From assembly GCF_001314605.1 (NCBI RefSeq), contig NZ_LIHP01000018.1:186001-250000 (forward strand): a stretch of DNA of 64,000 nt, in the 5' to 3' direction. Position numbers and translations under genes: made by a program. The notes below the pieces were generated by a model that was given only the letters and a program-made list of their open reading frames with translations, searched no databases and was not told where the DNA came from. Source of the DNA: Marinobacter sp. HL-58 (GTDB taxonomy: Bacteria; Pseudomonadota; Gammaproteobacteria; Pseudomonadales; Oleiphilaceae). Positions 9,282 to 17,685 of this stretch are shown in pieces; position 1 is the first letter of the stretch, and the number at the start of each line of letters is the position of its first letter.

Positions 9282-11543
9282 GTGGACAAACCTGCATCAG
9301 CGCCAACCCCGTTCGTCAGGGGCTTGCTGAACCCGGCGTTTCCAGTACTGATTTTTCTGGTGTTTCTGGCCATAGCCCTGGGTTTGTACTTCGGTATTGA
9401 AAAGCAGGACAGCAAACAGATTCAGGCCAATCTGGACAACGAAGCCCTGTCCATGGCCAACCGCCTTGAGCGGGAATTCCTGGTTCATGCGGAGGCCATA
9501 CGGCGCATGGCAAAACGGCGGGAAGCTGCTCCGGACATATCCAGGGAAATCTGGGAACAGGACGCGCGCAATTACCTTGCCGATTTTGGCGTCTACCAGG
9601 CCATTGAGTGGATTGACGACAATTTCGTAATCCGCTGGATGGAGCCCTATGAGGGCAACGAAGACGCCATTGGCTACAACGTTGCGTTTTCGCCCGAACG
9701 CCGCCAGGCACTCGAAGAGGCGAAGACAACCGGCAACCTGGATATTTCCGGTGTTATCGACCTTAAACAGGGTGGGCAGGGTCTGGTCATATATGCGCCG
9801 GTATTCTCCGGTGAGGCCAACAATGGTTTCATCGCAGGTGTATTCCGGATGGAAGTCCTTGCAAGGCACCTGCTCACCAGTCGCGCACTGGAGTCATTCC
9901 GTATTGATATCTTCGACAATGGCGAACCGGCTTACGCACTGAACCAGTCAGCCACTACGAATTCTTCATTTTCAAGCTCAGCCAGCGTTGAATTACCGAC
10001 CATCGACTGGACGCTGACAGTGACCCCCTCTGCGTCCTGGGTCAATAATCAGCGCAGCGACTGGCCTTTCGTCACTTTCGTGGTCATGTTGTGCATGGGA
10101 CTTCTGACCAGCCTTACAACATTACTGGTTCAGCAGATTCTCAAGCGTAACCGGGCCCTGCTGAAAACAAGGCGGGAACTGGACGCGGAAATCCATCAAC
10201 GCCAGGCCGTTCAGCAGAACCTTGCACGGCTTGAAACAACCGACACACTGACCGGCCTGGCCAATCGCCGGTTTTTCATGGAAGACCTGGCCCATACCCT
10301 GAGTATCGCCGACCGGCAGATGCGCCAGGTTGCCCTGGTGATGATCGACCTTGACCGTTTCCAGATGCTCAACGATTCCCTTGGCCACCAGTTCGGGGAT
10401 GAACTGCTGATCAAGGTATCAGAGCGCCTGAACGCCCTCAGCGATGAAAAAATCATGGTCGCCTATTCCGGTGGCGATGAATTCATGGTTTGCCAGCAGC
10501 ATGTGGAAGACATCGACGATGTCATCAACCTGCTGGGCCAGATCAAACAGTGTTTTGACGAGCCCTTTGATGTTCAGGGGGAGAAACACCGAGTTACTGC
10601 AACCATGGGTGTGGCGGTCTATCCCCAGAGTGGCCTGGATACCGACACCCTGTTGCGCAACGCCGATATAGCGCTTTACCGGGCCAAGGAGCAGGGCCGC
10701 AACACCTATCAGTTCTATACCGAGGGCATGCAGGACCGGGAGGTCATGCGCCTGGAGCTGGACAAGGATCTTAACCAGGCCCTGGCCAACGATGAGTTTG
10801 TACTGTATTTCCAGCCCCAGCTTGATCTCAATCACTCATCCATAAACAGTGTGGAAGCGCTGATCCGCTGGCAGCATCCCCGCCGAGGTCTGTTACCCCC
10901 ACTCGATTTCATTCCACTGGCCGAAGAGAGCGGTCGCATTACCGATATTGGTCGCTGGGTGGTCAGGGCCGCATGCCGCCAGCTGGCGAAATGGCAGGAT
11001 GGCCCCTATGCCAACCTGCGTATTGCGGTGAACCTGTCCGGTCGGGAACTGGATGATGAGAGCATTGTTGACCACATTCAGGATGTACTGGAATCCCATG
11101 GTGTTCCGGCAGACCGGCTGGAAGTGGAACTGACGGAAGAAATCTTCATCCAGAATATCGAACATAATCTTAACCAGCTCTCCAAGCTCCACAAACTGGG
11201 CGTCCATCTGGCCATTGATGATTTTGGCGTTGGCTATTCTTCGCTGGGTTATCTGCGGGACTTCCCGGTGGATCTGCTGAAAATCGATCGATCCTTCATT
11301 ACGGATGTGACCGAACGCCATGACGATGCGGTGATTACCCGGGCGGTGATCAATCTGGCCCATAACCTGGGCATTCAGGTGGTGGCCGAGGGCGTGGAAA
11401 CCCGGGAACAGCTTGATTTCCTCAAGAATCATCGCTGTGACCTGGTCCAGGGTTATCTGATCAGCCGCCCGATTCCTGCCGCTGAACTGGAGAAGGCGCT
11501 GACCGAAGGGGTGCTGAATGTGGATACACCGGTCGGTACCTGA
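9282..11543 (+). CDS. CHASE-like sensor, GGDEF and EAL bifunctional c-di-GMP protein
   Basis: A 753-residue membrane protein starting at GTG with CGGAGC upstream. A transmembrane helix near residues 20-42, a periplasmic CHASE-like domain (about 45-240) and a second helix near 265-290 form the sensor. The GGDEF domain has an intact motif at 397-401, but no RxxD I-site precedes it, so feedback inhibition is unlikely. The EAL domain begins at 525-527 and keeps DDFGVGYSS and AEGVETREQ, so phosphodiesterase activity is possible. Whether it makes or breaks c-di-GMP cannot be decided from sequence. It follows the HD-GYP gene. Confidence 0.9.
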   Translation: MDKPASAPTPFVRGLLNPAFPVLIFLVFLAIALGLYFGIEKQDSKQIQANLDNEALSMANRLEREFLVHAEAIRRMAKRREAAPDISREIWEQDARNYLADFGVYQAIEWIDDNFVIRWMEPYEGNEDAIGYNVAFSPERRQALEEAKTTGNLDISGVIDLKQGGQGLVIYAPVFSGEANNGFIAGVFRMEVLARHLLTSRALESFRIDIFDNGEPAYALNQSATTNSSFSSSASVELPTIDWTLTVTPSASWVNNQRSDWPFVTFVVMLCMGLLTSLTTLLVQQILKRNRALLKTRRELDAEIHQRQAVQQNLARLETTDTLTGLANRRFFMEDLAHTLSIADRQMRQVALVMIDLDRFQMLNDSLGHQFGDELLIKVSERLNALSDEKIMVAYSGGDEFMVCQQHVEDIDDVINLLGQIKQCFDEPFDVQGEKHRVTATMGVAVYPQSGLDTDTLLRNADIALYRAKEQGRNTYQFYTEGMQDREVMRLELDKDLNQALANDEFVLYFQPQLDLNHSSINSVEALIRWQHPRRGLLPPLDFIPLAEESGRITDIGRWVVRAACRQLAKWQDGPYANLRIAVNLSGRELDDESIVDHIQDVLESHGVPADRLEVELTEEIFIQNIEHNLNQLSKLHKLGVHLAIDDFGVGYSSLGYLRDFPVDLLKIDRSFITDVTERHDDAVITRAVINLAHNLGIQVVAEGVETREQLDFLKNHRCDLVQGYLISRPIPAAELEKALTEGVLNVDTPVGT

Positions 11544-11601
11544 TTGAAATGAGCGCCCCGAATCACCACTATTCCGGTATCAGCTTTCAAGGTACCGATC
11601 T

Positions 11602-11919
11602 ATGAGTTCAAACTATCTGACCACCGAACAGAACGAACGCCTGCGGCGGTGGGAGGCCTGGAACAAGGGCTATTTCATTTTTGCGTTCTTTTCGCTGATT
11701 GTCATCCTGGTGTTCAGCAGCCAGCTTGGGCTTTCCACTGGTGAGAGCTGGGGGCCGCTGGGCGTTCTCATTGCGCTGTTGATTACCCCCATTATCATTC
11801 TGCAGTTGCGGCTGGCCTGTCCGGCCTGTGGCCAGAAGATTGGCTGGCAGGCCAAGCTGATGGCACCTGACCAGTGCAAAGCCTGCGGTACCTTCCTCCG
11901 CTCGAAAGACTCCTCCTGA
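11602..11919 (+). CDS. Small membrane protein with C-terminal zinc-ribbon-like cysteines
   Basis: I do not recognise this 105-residue protein. It has two hydrophobic segments (about residues 24-43 and 51-72). A C-terminal cytoplasmic-looking tail carries CPACGQK and, 20 residues later, CKACGTF, which is the spacing of a zinc ribbon. The N terminus is charged. A zinc-binding membrane anchor is an inference from the four cysteines. It lies just before the MerR-type promoter of the copper block, with no clear functional tie. Confidence 0.7.
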   Translation: MSSNYLTTEQNERLRRWEAWNKGYFIFAFFSLIVILVFSSQLGLSTGESWGPLGVLIALLITPIIILQLRLACPACGQKIGWQAKLMAPDQCKACGTFLRSKDSS

Positions 11920-11927
11920 AAAAACCT

Positions 11928-11959
11928 TTGACCTGTGAGTAGCTCACAGGTTTTAGGCT
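11928..11959 (+). promoter_or_regulatory. MerR-type promoter and operator for the copper block
   Basis: The -35 TTGACC (11928-11933) and -10 TAGGCT (11954-11959) are separated by 20 bp, longer than the normal 17 and characteristic of MerR-regulated promoters. The operator is a perfect dyad, ACCTGTGAG-TAG-CTCACAGGT (11931-11951), lying over the -35 end and spacer. It points toward merR and copA. Binding by the adjacent MerR protein is inferred. Hairpin repeat copy 3 lies between this promoter and the merR start codon. Confidence 0.82.
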
Positions 11960-11998
11960 ATCCTTAATGTCTACAGCACTCATGCTTGGGTGCACTCC

Positions 11999-12108
11999 GT
12001 GGGTGGGTGGAACCATCTTCCGAAACACGCTGTAAATACGTCCATGTACGCTTGGGCTACGCCATCCATGGCTCCGCACAGTTTCGGAAGATGGTTCCAC
12101 CCACCCAC
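11999..12108 (-). repeat. Covarying hairpin repeat, copy 3
   Basis: Perfect 28-bp arms at 11999-12026 and 12081-12108, core-sense on the minus strand. The first small hairpin is at 12061-12072 (GCCATCCATGGC on the plus strand) and the second site at 12038-12047 (ACATGGACGT in core sense). The element lies inside the predicted leader of the merR-copA transcript, antisense to it, and ends 31 nt before the merR start. Confidence 0.92.
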
Positions 12109-12139
12109 TCGGCTAACTTTTGCGATGGTGATCGTAGCT

Positions 12140-12571
12140 ATGAAAGTCAAAGAGATAGCGATAGGTGCGGGCGTTAATCCGGATACCGTCCGGTTTTATA
12201 CCCGGGAAGGGTTACTGAAACCCACCCGGAATCCGGACAACAACTACCAGCAATACGATTCAGAAGACCTGCGACGGCTGCGATTTGCCCGCAAGGCCCG
12301 GCAGCTGGGGTTCTCGCTGCCGGAAATCCGCCAGATTCTGGAGCAGGCGGATGATCATCATTCGCCCTGTCCCATGGTGCGGGATGTGTTCCAGAAGCGG
12401 CTGGCGGAAGTGGAGCGGGAGATTGCCGAGTTGCAGCAGCTACGCGAGCGTATGACGGCGGCGCTATCGGCCTGGCAGGACATGCCGGACGGTACGCCGG
12501 ATGGTCATACGATTTGCCGATTGATTGAACACTGGGATGAGTCTGTCCCTGAAAATACCCGTAAGGAGTGA
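12140..12571 (+). CDS. MerR-family heavy-metal-responsive regulator
   Basis: A 143-residue MerR protein from ATG 12140 (an ATG at 12125 would add five residues). The N-terminal winged helix begins MKVKEIAIGAG and reaches TVRFYTREGLL. A long dimerisation helix occupies roughly residues 80-110. Metal ligands are probably Cys77 (HSPCP) and Cys126 (HTIC). The C-terminal Cys-rich loop of CueR is absent, so metal specificity is not certain; copper is inferred from the copA gene 6 nt downstream. Self-regulation through the operator at 11931-11951 is likely. The Shine-Dalgarno is weak. Confidence 0.87.
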   Translation: MKVKEIAIGAGVNPDTVRFYTREGLLKPTRNPDNNYQQYDSEDLRRLRFARKARQLGFSLPEIRQILEQADDHHSPCPMVRDVFQKRLAEVEREIAELQQLRERMTAALSAWQDMPDGTPDGHTICRLIEHWDESVPENTRKE

Positions 12572-12577
12572 TGCTCC

Positions 12578-15163
12578 ATGAATGAGAAAACCGCATTACA
12601 CCCGGCGCTGTCGATTTCCGGCGCGTCCTGTCAGGGCTGTGCGCGCAAGATTCGTAGTGCGCTGGAGCCACTGACCGGCAGTGCGGACCAGGTTGAGGTG
12701 AATCTGGATGAGCAGACGGTCGCCCTGCCCGACGGCATTGATACCCGCGAGGCCGCCCGTATCGTGACGGAGGCCGGTTATCCCGCCTCGCCCCTGGAGG
12801 AATCGTCCGCTACCGGGTCGGCATCGGAGGACGATCACTGTCATTCTGATGAGCGCCAGCCCGAACCTGAAACCGGGCGGGAATCCGAGATGGAGGAGAG
12901 TAAACAGGGGGTCGTCAATAACGGTGACCAGATCCATCTGGCGGTGACCGGCGCCACCTGTGCTTCCTGTGTAAACACCATTGAAAAGGCCCTGAAGTCG
13001 GTGGATGGCATTACCGGTGCCCATATGAACCTGGCGGACAATACCGCCACGGCCACCGGGCACGCGGACCCACAGGCGCTGATCAGGGCCGTGGAGAGCT
13101 CCGGTTACGGGGCCAGCGTGATCGAGGATCCGGATGCGGCGGATGACCAGAAGCAGCAAGAGGATCGCAAACAATACAAGAACCTGCTGGTGAAGATGGC
13201 CGTCAGTCTCGGCCTGGGTGTCGCGCTGATGGTTTACGGTATGGGCTTTGGGTCCATGATGGTCACCGAAGACAACCAGATGACCTGGCTTACGTTGGGC
13301 GTTCTGACCCTCGGTGTGATGGTTGCCACTGGCGGCCACTTCTTCACCGGCGCCTGGAAGGCCTTCCGGCATCACAATGCCAACATGGATACCCTGATTG
13401 CCCTGGGTACCGGCACCGCCTGGCTTTACTCCATTGTGGTGGCCAGTGCTCCTGATGCCTTGCCGGAGATGGCGCGGCATGTGTATTTCGAGGCGTCGGC
13501 CATGATTATCGGCCTGATCAACCTGGGCCAGGCCCTGGAGTTGCGGGCCAAGGGCAAGACGTCGGAAGCGGTACGGCGGCTGCTGGATCTTCGGGCCAGG
13601 ACGGCCCGGGTGATCCGCGATGGCGAGGAGCAGGACCTGCCGGTGGAGCAGGTACGCGCCGGCGACCATATCCGGGTGCGCCCCGGGGAGAGCCTGCCGG
13701 TGGACGGGGAAATCACCGAGGGCCATACCCGCATTGATGAAAGCATGCTCACCGGTGAGCCCATGCCCGTGAGCAAGGGTGAAGGCGACGAGGTGTCCGC
13801 CGGCACCCTGAACACCCACGGCTCGATTATCTACAAGGCCACCCGCGTCGGCAGCGAAACCGCCCTCGCCCAGATCATCCGGCTGGTCAAGAAAGCCCAG
13901 GGGTCGAAGCCTGCCATCGGGCGCCTGGCGGACAGGATTTCGTCGGTGTTCGTACCCAGTGTGATGCTGATTGCCGTGGTATCCGCACTGGTCTGGTATA
14001 ACGTCGGGCCGGAGCCGGCGGTGGTGCACATGATGGTCGCAGCCACCACGGTGCTGATCATTGCCTGCCCCTGTGCCCTGGGCCTCGCTACCCCGATGTC
14101 GGTGATGGTGGGCGTGGGCAAGGCCGCGGAATACGGCGCCCTGATCCGCCAGGGCGATGCCCTGCAGACTGCCGGCAAGCTGGACCTGGTGATTCTGGAC
14201 AAGACCGGCACGATTACCGAGGGCCATCCGGCTGTAACGCGTCTCCACGCCACGGACGAGGATTCCCGCAGGTTGCTCTCCCTGGCCGCCGGCCTCGAAC
14301 AGCACTCGGAACATCCCCTGGCAGAAGCCATCATGGCAAAAGCAAAGGATGAAGGCGCCAGCCCGGAGACAGTCACGGGCTTTGAAGCCCTCAACGGCAA
14401 GGGCGTAATGGGCGAACTGGAAGGCCAGCCCCTGCGCCTGGGCAACCGTCGCTGGCTGGAAAGCGAAGGCATTGATCTGGACGGATTACAGGATGAGGCC
14501 GATGCCATTACCTCGGAAGCGGGAACGCCACTGTTCCTGGCACTGGGTAACAAGGCGGTAGGCGTGATCGGCGTTGCCGACGCCGTGAAAGCGGATTCAC
14601 AGGCCGCGATCCGTCGCCTGCACGATGCCGGCATCCGGGTGATGATGGTCACCGGCGATGTGGACGCTACCGCCAGGGCCATTGCCCAGAAAACCGGCAT
14701 CGATGACTACCGTGCCGAGGTGTTGCCTGAAGACAAGTCCATCATCGTCAGCGAAATGCGCGGCAAGGGCTACACCGTGGCCATGGTGGGCGACGGCATC
14801 AACGACGCTCCCGCCCTGGCGGCTGCCGACGTGGGCTTTGCCATCGGCACCGGAACCGACGTGGCCATCGAAAGCGCCGGCATCACCCTGATGCGGGGAT
14901 CGCTGCACGGTGTTGCGGATGCCATTGAGATATCCCGGGCCACCGTACGTAATATTCACCAGAACCTGTTTGGTGCCTTTATCTACAACTCCATGGGTAT
15001 ACCGGTGGCCGCCGGGCTGTTATACCCTCTATGGGGAATGTTGATGAGCCCGATACTGGCCGGCGCCGCCATGTCGCTGTCCTCGGTGACGGTGGTCACC
15101 AACGCCAACCGGCTGCGGTTGTTCAAGACCAGCCATAAGGCCGGCAAGGAGGGGAACCAATGA
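12578..15163 (+). CDS. copA: Cu(I)-exporting P1B-type ATPase
   Basis: An 861-residue P-type ATPase. Two N-terminal heavy-metal domains carry CQGC (Cys18, Cys21) and CASC (Cys128, Cys131). They are joined by an acidic, His-containing linker (DDHCHSDE). Membrane helices begin near residue 205. The ion-site motif CPC is at 497-499, the phosphorylated Asp541 lies in DKTGT, and the last helices carry YNSMG and MSLSSV, the signature of the Cu(I) subgroup. It exports cytoplasmic Cu(I) across the inner membrane using ATP. It follows merR by 6 nt and overlaps the small downstream frame by 4 nt, so all are co-transcribed. Confidence 0.95.
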   Translation: MNEKTALHPALSISGASCQGCARKIRSALEPLTGSADQVEVNLDEQTVALPDGIDTREAARIVTEAGYPASPLEESSATGSASEDDHCHSDERQPEPETGRESEMEESKQGVVNNGDQIHLAVTGATCASCVNTIEKALKSVDGITGAHMNLADNTATATGHADPQALIRAVESSGYGASVIEDPDAADDQKQQEDRKQYKNLLVKMAVSLGLGVALMVYGMGFGSMMVTEDNQMTWLTLGVLTLGVMVATGGHFFTGAWKAFRHHNANMDTLIALGTGTAWLYSIVVASAPDALPEMARHVYFEASAMIIGLINLGQALELRAKGKTSEAVRRLLDLRARTARVIRDGEEQDLPVEQVRAGDHIRVRPGESLPVDGEITEGHTRIDESMLTGEPMPVSKGEGDEVSAGTLNTHGSIIYKATRVGSETALAQIIRLVKKAQGSKPAIGRLADRISSVFVPSVMLIAVVSALVWYNVGPEPAVVHMMVAATTVLIIACPCALGLATPMSVMVGVGKAAEYGALIRQGDALQTAGKLDLVILDKTGTITEGHPAVTRLHATDEDSRRLLSLAAGLEQHSEHPLAEAIMAKAKDEGASPETVTGFEALNGKGVMGELEGQPLRLGNRRWLESEGIDLDGLQDEADAITSEAGTPLFLALGNKAVGVIGVADAVKADSQAAIRRLHDAGIRVMMVTGDVDATARAIAQKTGIDDYRAEVLPEDKSIIVSEMRGKGYTVAMVGDGINDAPALAAADVGFAIGTGTDVAIESAGITLMRGSLHGVADAIEISRATVRNIHQNLFGAFIYNSMGIPVAAGLLYPLWGMLMSPILAGAAMSLSSVTVVTNANRLRLFKTSHKAGKEGNQ

Positions 15164-15279
15164 GCACACTTCTGGTCAATGCCGGAGGACTGATCCTGAT
15201 GGCTGCCATTGTCTGGTGGTTCTGGCTGTCACCCTCCGAAGGCAGCAAACCCGATAACGATCACAGCCATCACCACTGA
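15160..15279 (+). CDS. 39-residue membrane peptide with His-rich tail in the copper operon
   Basis: An ATGA overlap with the copA stop starts a 39-codon frame. The peptide has one hydrophobic helix (about residues 4-24, ending IVWWFWL) and a polar tail finishing DNDHSHHH. The preceding copA codons hold AAGGAGGGG, a strong Shine-Dalgarno 5-10 nt before this ATG, so translation is likely. The His tail could bind copper at the membrane beside CopA; that role is an inference. I cannot name a family. Its coupling to copA and the following DUF411 gene, only 9 nt away, supports a real gene. Confidence 0.72.
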   Translation: MSTLLVNAGGLILMAAIVWWFWLSPSEGSKPDNDHSHHH

Positions 15280-15288
15280 GGTAACGTC

Positions 15289-15738
15289 ATGAAAAAACAC
15301 ATGCTGGCCCTTGGCCTCATCGCCACCGTTGGCCTGAACAGCCAGCTACAGGCGGATGACGGACTGGAAGACATTCATGTCTACAAGTCCCCCACCTGCG
15401 GCTGCTGCACGGACTGGGTAGACCACCTGAAGGAAAACGGCTTCAAGGTGGAAGTGACGGAAACCAACAACCTGAATCCCCTGAAGCAGGATGCCGGGCT
15501 GCCCTCTTCACTGGCCAGTTGTCACACCGCTTTCGTGGGCGACTATGTGATTGAAGGCCACGTGCCTGCCAAAGACATCCATCAGCTGATTGCCGATGCC
15601 CCCAAGGCAAAGGGGCTCGCTGTTCCGGGTATGCCCGCGGGCTCACCGGGCATGGAAATGGGTGACCGCAAGGATCCCTACCAGGTGCTGATGTTCAACG
15701 AGAGTGGCCAGACCAAGGTGTTTTCAGAATACAACTAG
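15289..15738 (+). CDS. DUF411 metal-binding periplasmic protein
   Basis: A 149-residue DUF411 protein with a signal peptide (residues 1-22, cleavage after LQA). The mature part holds the family motif PTCGCCTDW (Cys37, Cys39, Cys40), plus Cys78 in LASCHT and a Met-rich stretch near the end (MPAGSPGMEMGD). DUF411 proteins occur with copper and silver resistance genes and are thought to bind the metal in the periplasm. It is the last gene of the merR-copA operon, so handling copper exported by CopA is a reasonable inference. Confidence 0.87.
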   Translation: MKKHMLALGLIATVGLNSQLQADDGLEDIHVYKSPTCGCCTDWVDHLKENGFKVEVTETNNLNPLKQDAGLPSSLASCHTAFVGDYVIEGHVPAKDIHQLIADAPKAKGLAVPGMPAGSPGMEMGDRKDPYQVLMFNESGQTKVFSEYN

Positions 15739-15892
15739 GCTGTCTGCCCACAGGCTCTCCTGCTCAGATTCCTGACAGGGAATTCCTTCTGCGCAGGGCT
15801 GCAATCGCGGTCCTGCCTGTTTTTCCTACACTCTTTGCCACCCCTGCTCTATGATATCTACTGGACAGATTCCATAGATACGAGAGACGCTC

Positions 15893-17611
15893 TTGAGCCT
15901 TAAAACCCGCCTTCTGGGTCTTGCCGCTATTCTGATGATCACCGCTTCACTGGCGTCATGGCTGGCCTACAGGGCGCTGTCCGAGGATATTATCGAACGC
16001 TGGGGTCAACAGGTCGCTGAAATACAGGTACGTTACGACAGTGCCCGCCTGTTGCAGTCACTGGAACGGGAAATCGGCCTTGCGCGCCAGATGGCGGATT
16101 CGTCTACCCTCGTGAAATGGGCAACAACACCAGAGGACGAGGCGTTAAAACGCGAAGCCATCCGTGAAATGGAAAGCTTTCGGAGCAATTTTCGTGACAA
16201 CAGCTATTTCGTAGCGCTCCGGGATTCCCGCAATTACTACTACAACAACGCCGATAACGAGTTTGAAGACAATCAGTTACGCTATCAACTCGATCCGGAC
16301 AAGCCCGAAGACGCCTGGTTCTTTCAACTGATTGAGGAAGGCCGCAATTTCCATCTCAATGTGAACCCCGATACCGAGCTCGGTGTCACCAAGCTCTGGA
16401 TCGACGTTCTGATGCGCGATGAGAATGACCGCATTGTCGGAATGGTCGGCACCGGCATGGATCTGGACGCATTCCTGCAGGATATCGTTGATATAGAGCA
16501 GGAAGGTATTACAACCCTGTTCGTTGATTACAATGGCGCGATCCAGTTATACCGTGATCGCAACTACATCGACTTTGCAAGCATCATCAAGCCCGAGGGC
16601 CAGAAAAGCACCGTGGACCTCTTGTTTGACCACGCCGAGGACAAACAGAAAGTACTGGGCATGCTGCAGATCCTGAAAAACCGGGGTGGTACCACCGGCG
16701 CTGTGGAAAGCAGCTTTGTGACCGTGGACGGACGAAAACACCTCGCTGGTGTGGCATTCCTGCCCGCCATCGGCTGGTTTGAAATTACGTTGCTGGACCT
16801 GAACACCCTCCTGCCCAGCAGTTACCTGTGGCCTCTGGTTGCAGTATTTCTCCTCAGCCTGATTATCACCCTGATACTGTTTCATCTCATTATCCGCTCG
16901 CGCATCCTCAAGCCCATCATCAGCCTGGAGAGCGCTGTGCAGAAAGTTCAGGGTGGCAGCTTTTCCCTCCCACAACTGGACAAGCCGGATAACGAGCTGG
17001 GCCGTCTCGCCAGCCACTTCGAAAAAATGACGGACACCCTCAAACACTCAACCCGTGAACTGGAACAGAAAGTGGAACAGCGCACTGACGAACTGAACCG
17101 TCTGGCGCGCATAGATGCCCTTACAGGCCTGAAAAACCGTCGCGGGCTCGACGAGGCACTGGCCGAGGAGATACAGCGGGCACAGCGGCAAGACACCGGC
17201 TTCGGGCTGATCTGGCTGGACATCGATCACTTCAAGTCCATCAATGATGAGCTGGGGCATCAGGCAGGTGATGAGATCCTATGCCGCGTCGCGCTTTGGC
17301 TGAAAGCAGGTGTACGCCCCTACGACCATCCCGGCCGGTGGGGTGGCGACGAGTTCGTTGTGGTGCTGTCCCACTGTGACCGGGATACCCTGCACCAGAT
17401 CGCCTCACGTATTCGGGAAACCATCGAAAGGGACAGCATACGGACCGGAACGCCCGTTACGGTCAGTGTTGGCGGCTATTTCTGCCAACCCGGCGACGAT
17501 GTCGACACCATCCTGCGACAGGCCGACCAGGCGCTTTACCGGGTCAAGCAACAGGGCCGGAACCGGGTCTTGATTGTTGATGGCCAGGACCGGGAAATTA
17601 ACCCCGCGTAA
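15893..17611 (+). CDS. Diguanylate cyclase with periplasmic Cache-like sensor and HAMP
   Basis: A 572-residue protein starting at TTG 15893. A transmembrane helix (residues 7-27) precedes a large periplasmic sensor, probably Cache-like, extending to about 300. A second helix (about 307-335), a HAMP-like linker (SRILKPIISLESAVQKVQGG) and a coiled coil lead to the GGDEF domain. The motif is at residues 484-488, with RxxD (RPYD) exactly five residues earlier, so the inhibitory I-site is intact. It should make c-di-GMP in response to an unknown external signal. The TTG start is supported by GAGA upstream and by the position of the first helix. Confidence 0.9.
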   Translation: MSLKTRLLGLAAILMITASLASWLAYRALSEDIIERWGQQVAEIQVRYDSARLLQSLEREIGLARQMADSSTLVKWATTPEDEALKREAIREMESFRSNFRDNSYFVALRDSRNYYYNNADNEFEDNQLRYQLDPDKPEDAWFFQLIEEGRNFHLNVNPDTELGVTKLWIDVLMRDENDRIVGMVGTGMDLDAFLQDIVDIEQEGITTLFVDYNGAIQLYRDRNYIDFASIIKPEGQKSTVDLLFDHAEDKQKVLGMLQILKNRGGTTGAVESSFVTVDGRKHLAGVAFLPAIGWFEITLLDLNTLLPSSYLWPLVAVFLLSLIITLILFHLIIRSRILKPIISLESAVQKVQGGSFSLPQLDKPDNELGRLASHFEKMTDTLKHSTRELEQKVEQRTDELNRLARIDALTGLKNRRGLDEALAEEIQRAQRQDTGFGLIWLDIDHFKSINDELGHQAGDEILCRVALWLKAGVRPYDHPGRWGGDEFVVVLSHCDRDTLHQIASRIRETIERDSIRTGTPVTVSVGGYFCQPGDDVDTILRQADQALYRVKQQGRNRVLIVDGQDREINPA

Positions 17612-17685
17612 CGGGTCTGACTCATACCGTCATAACCGGTATACTCCTCCGCAACACTCAAATTTTATCCAGTCAGGTTCTGTTC

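Noticed and set aside
12596-14314. 572-codon open frame antisense to copA
   Set aside because: It mirrors the copA codons, has no family signature and no ribosome-binding site; copA is certain on the other strand.
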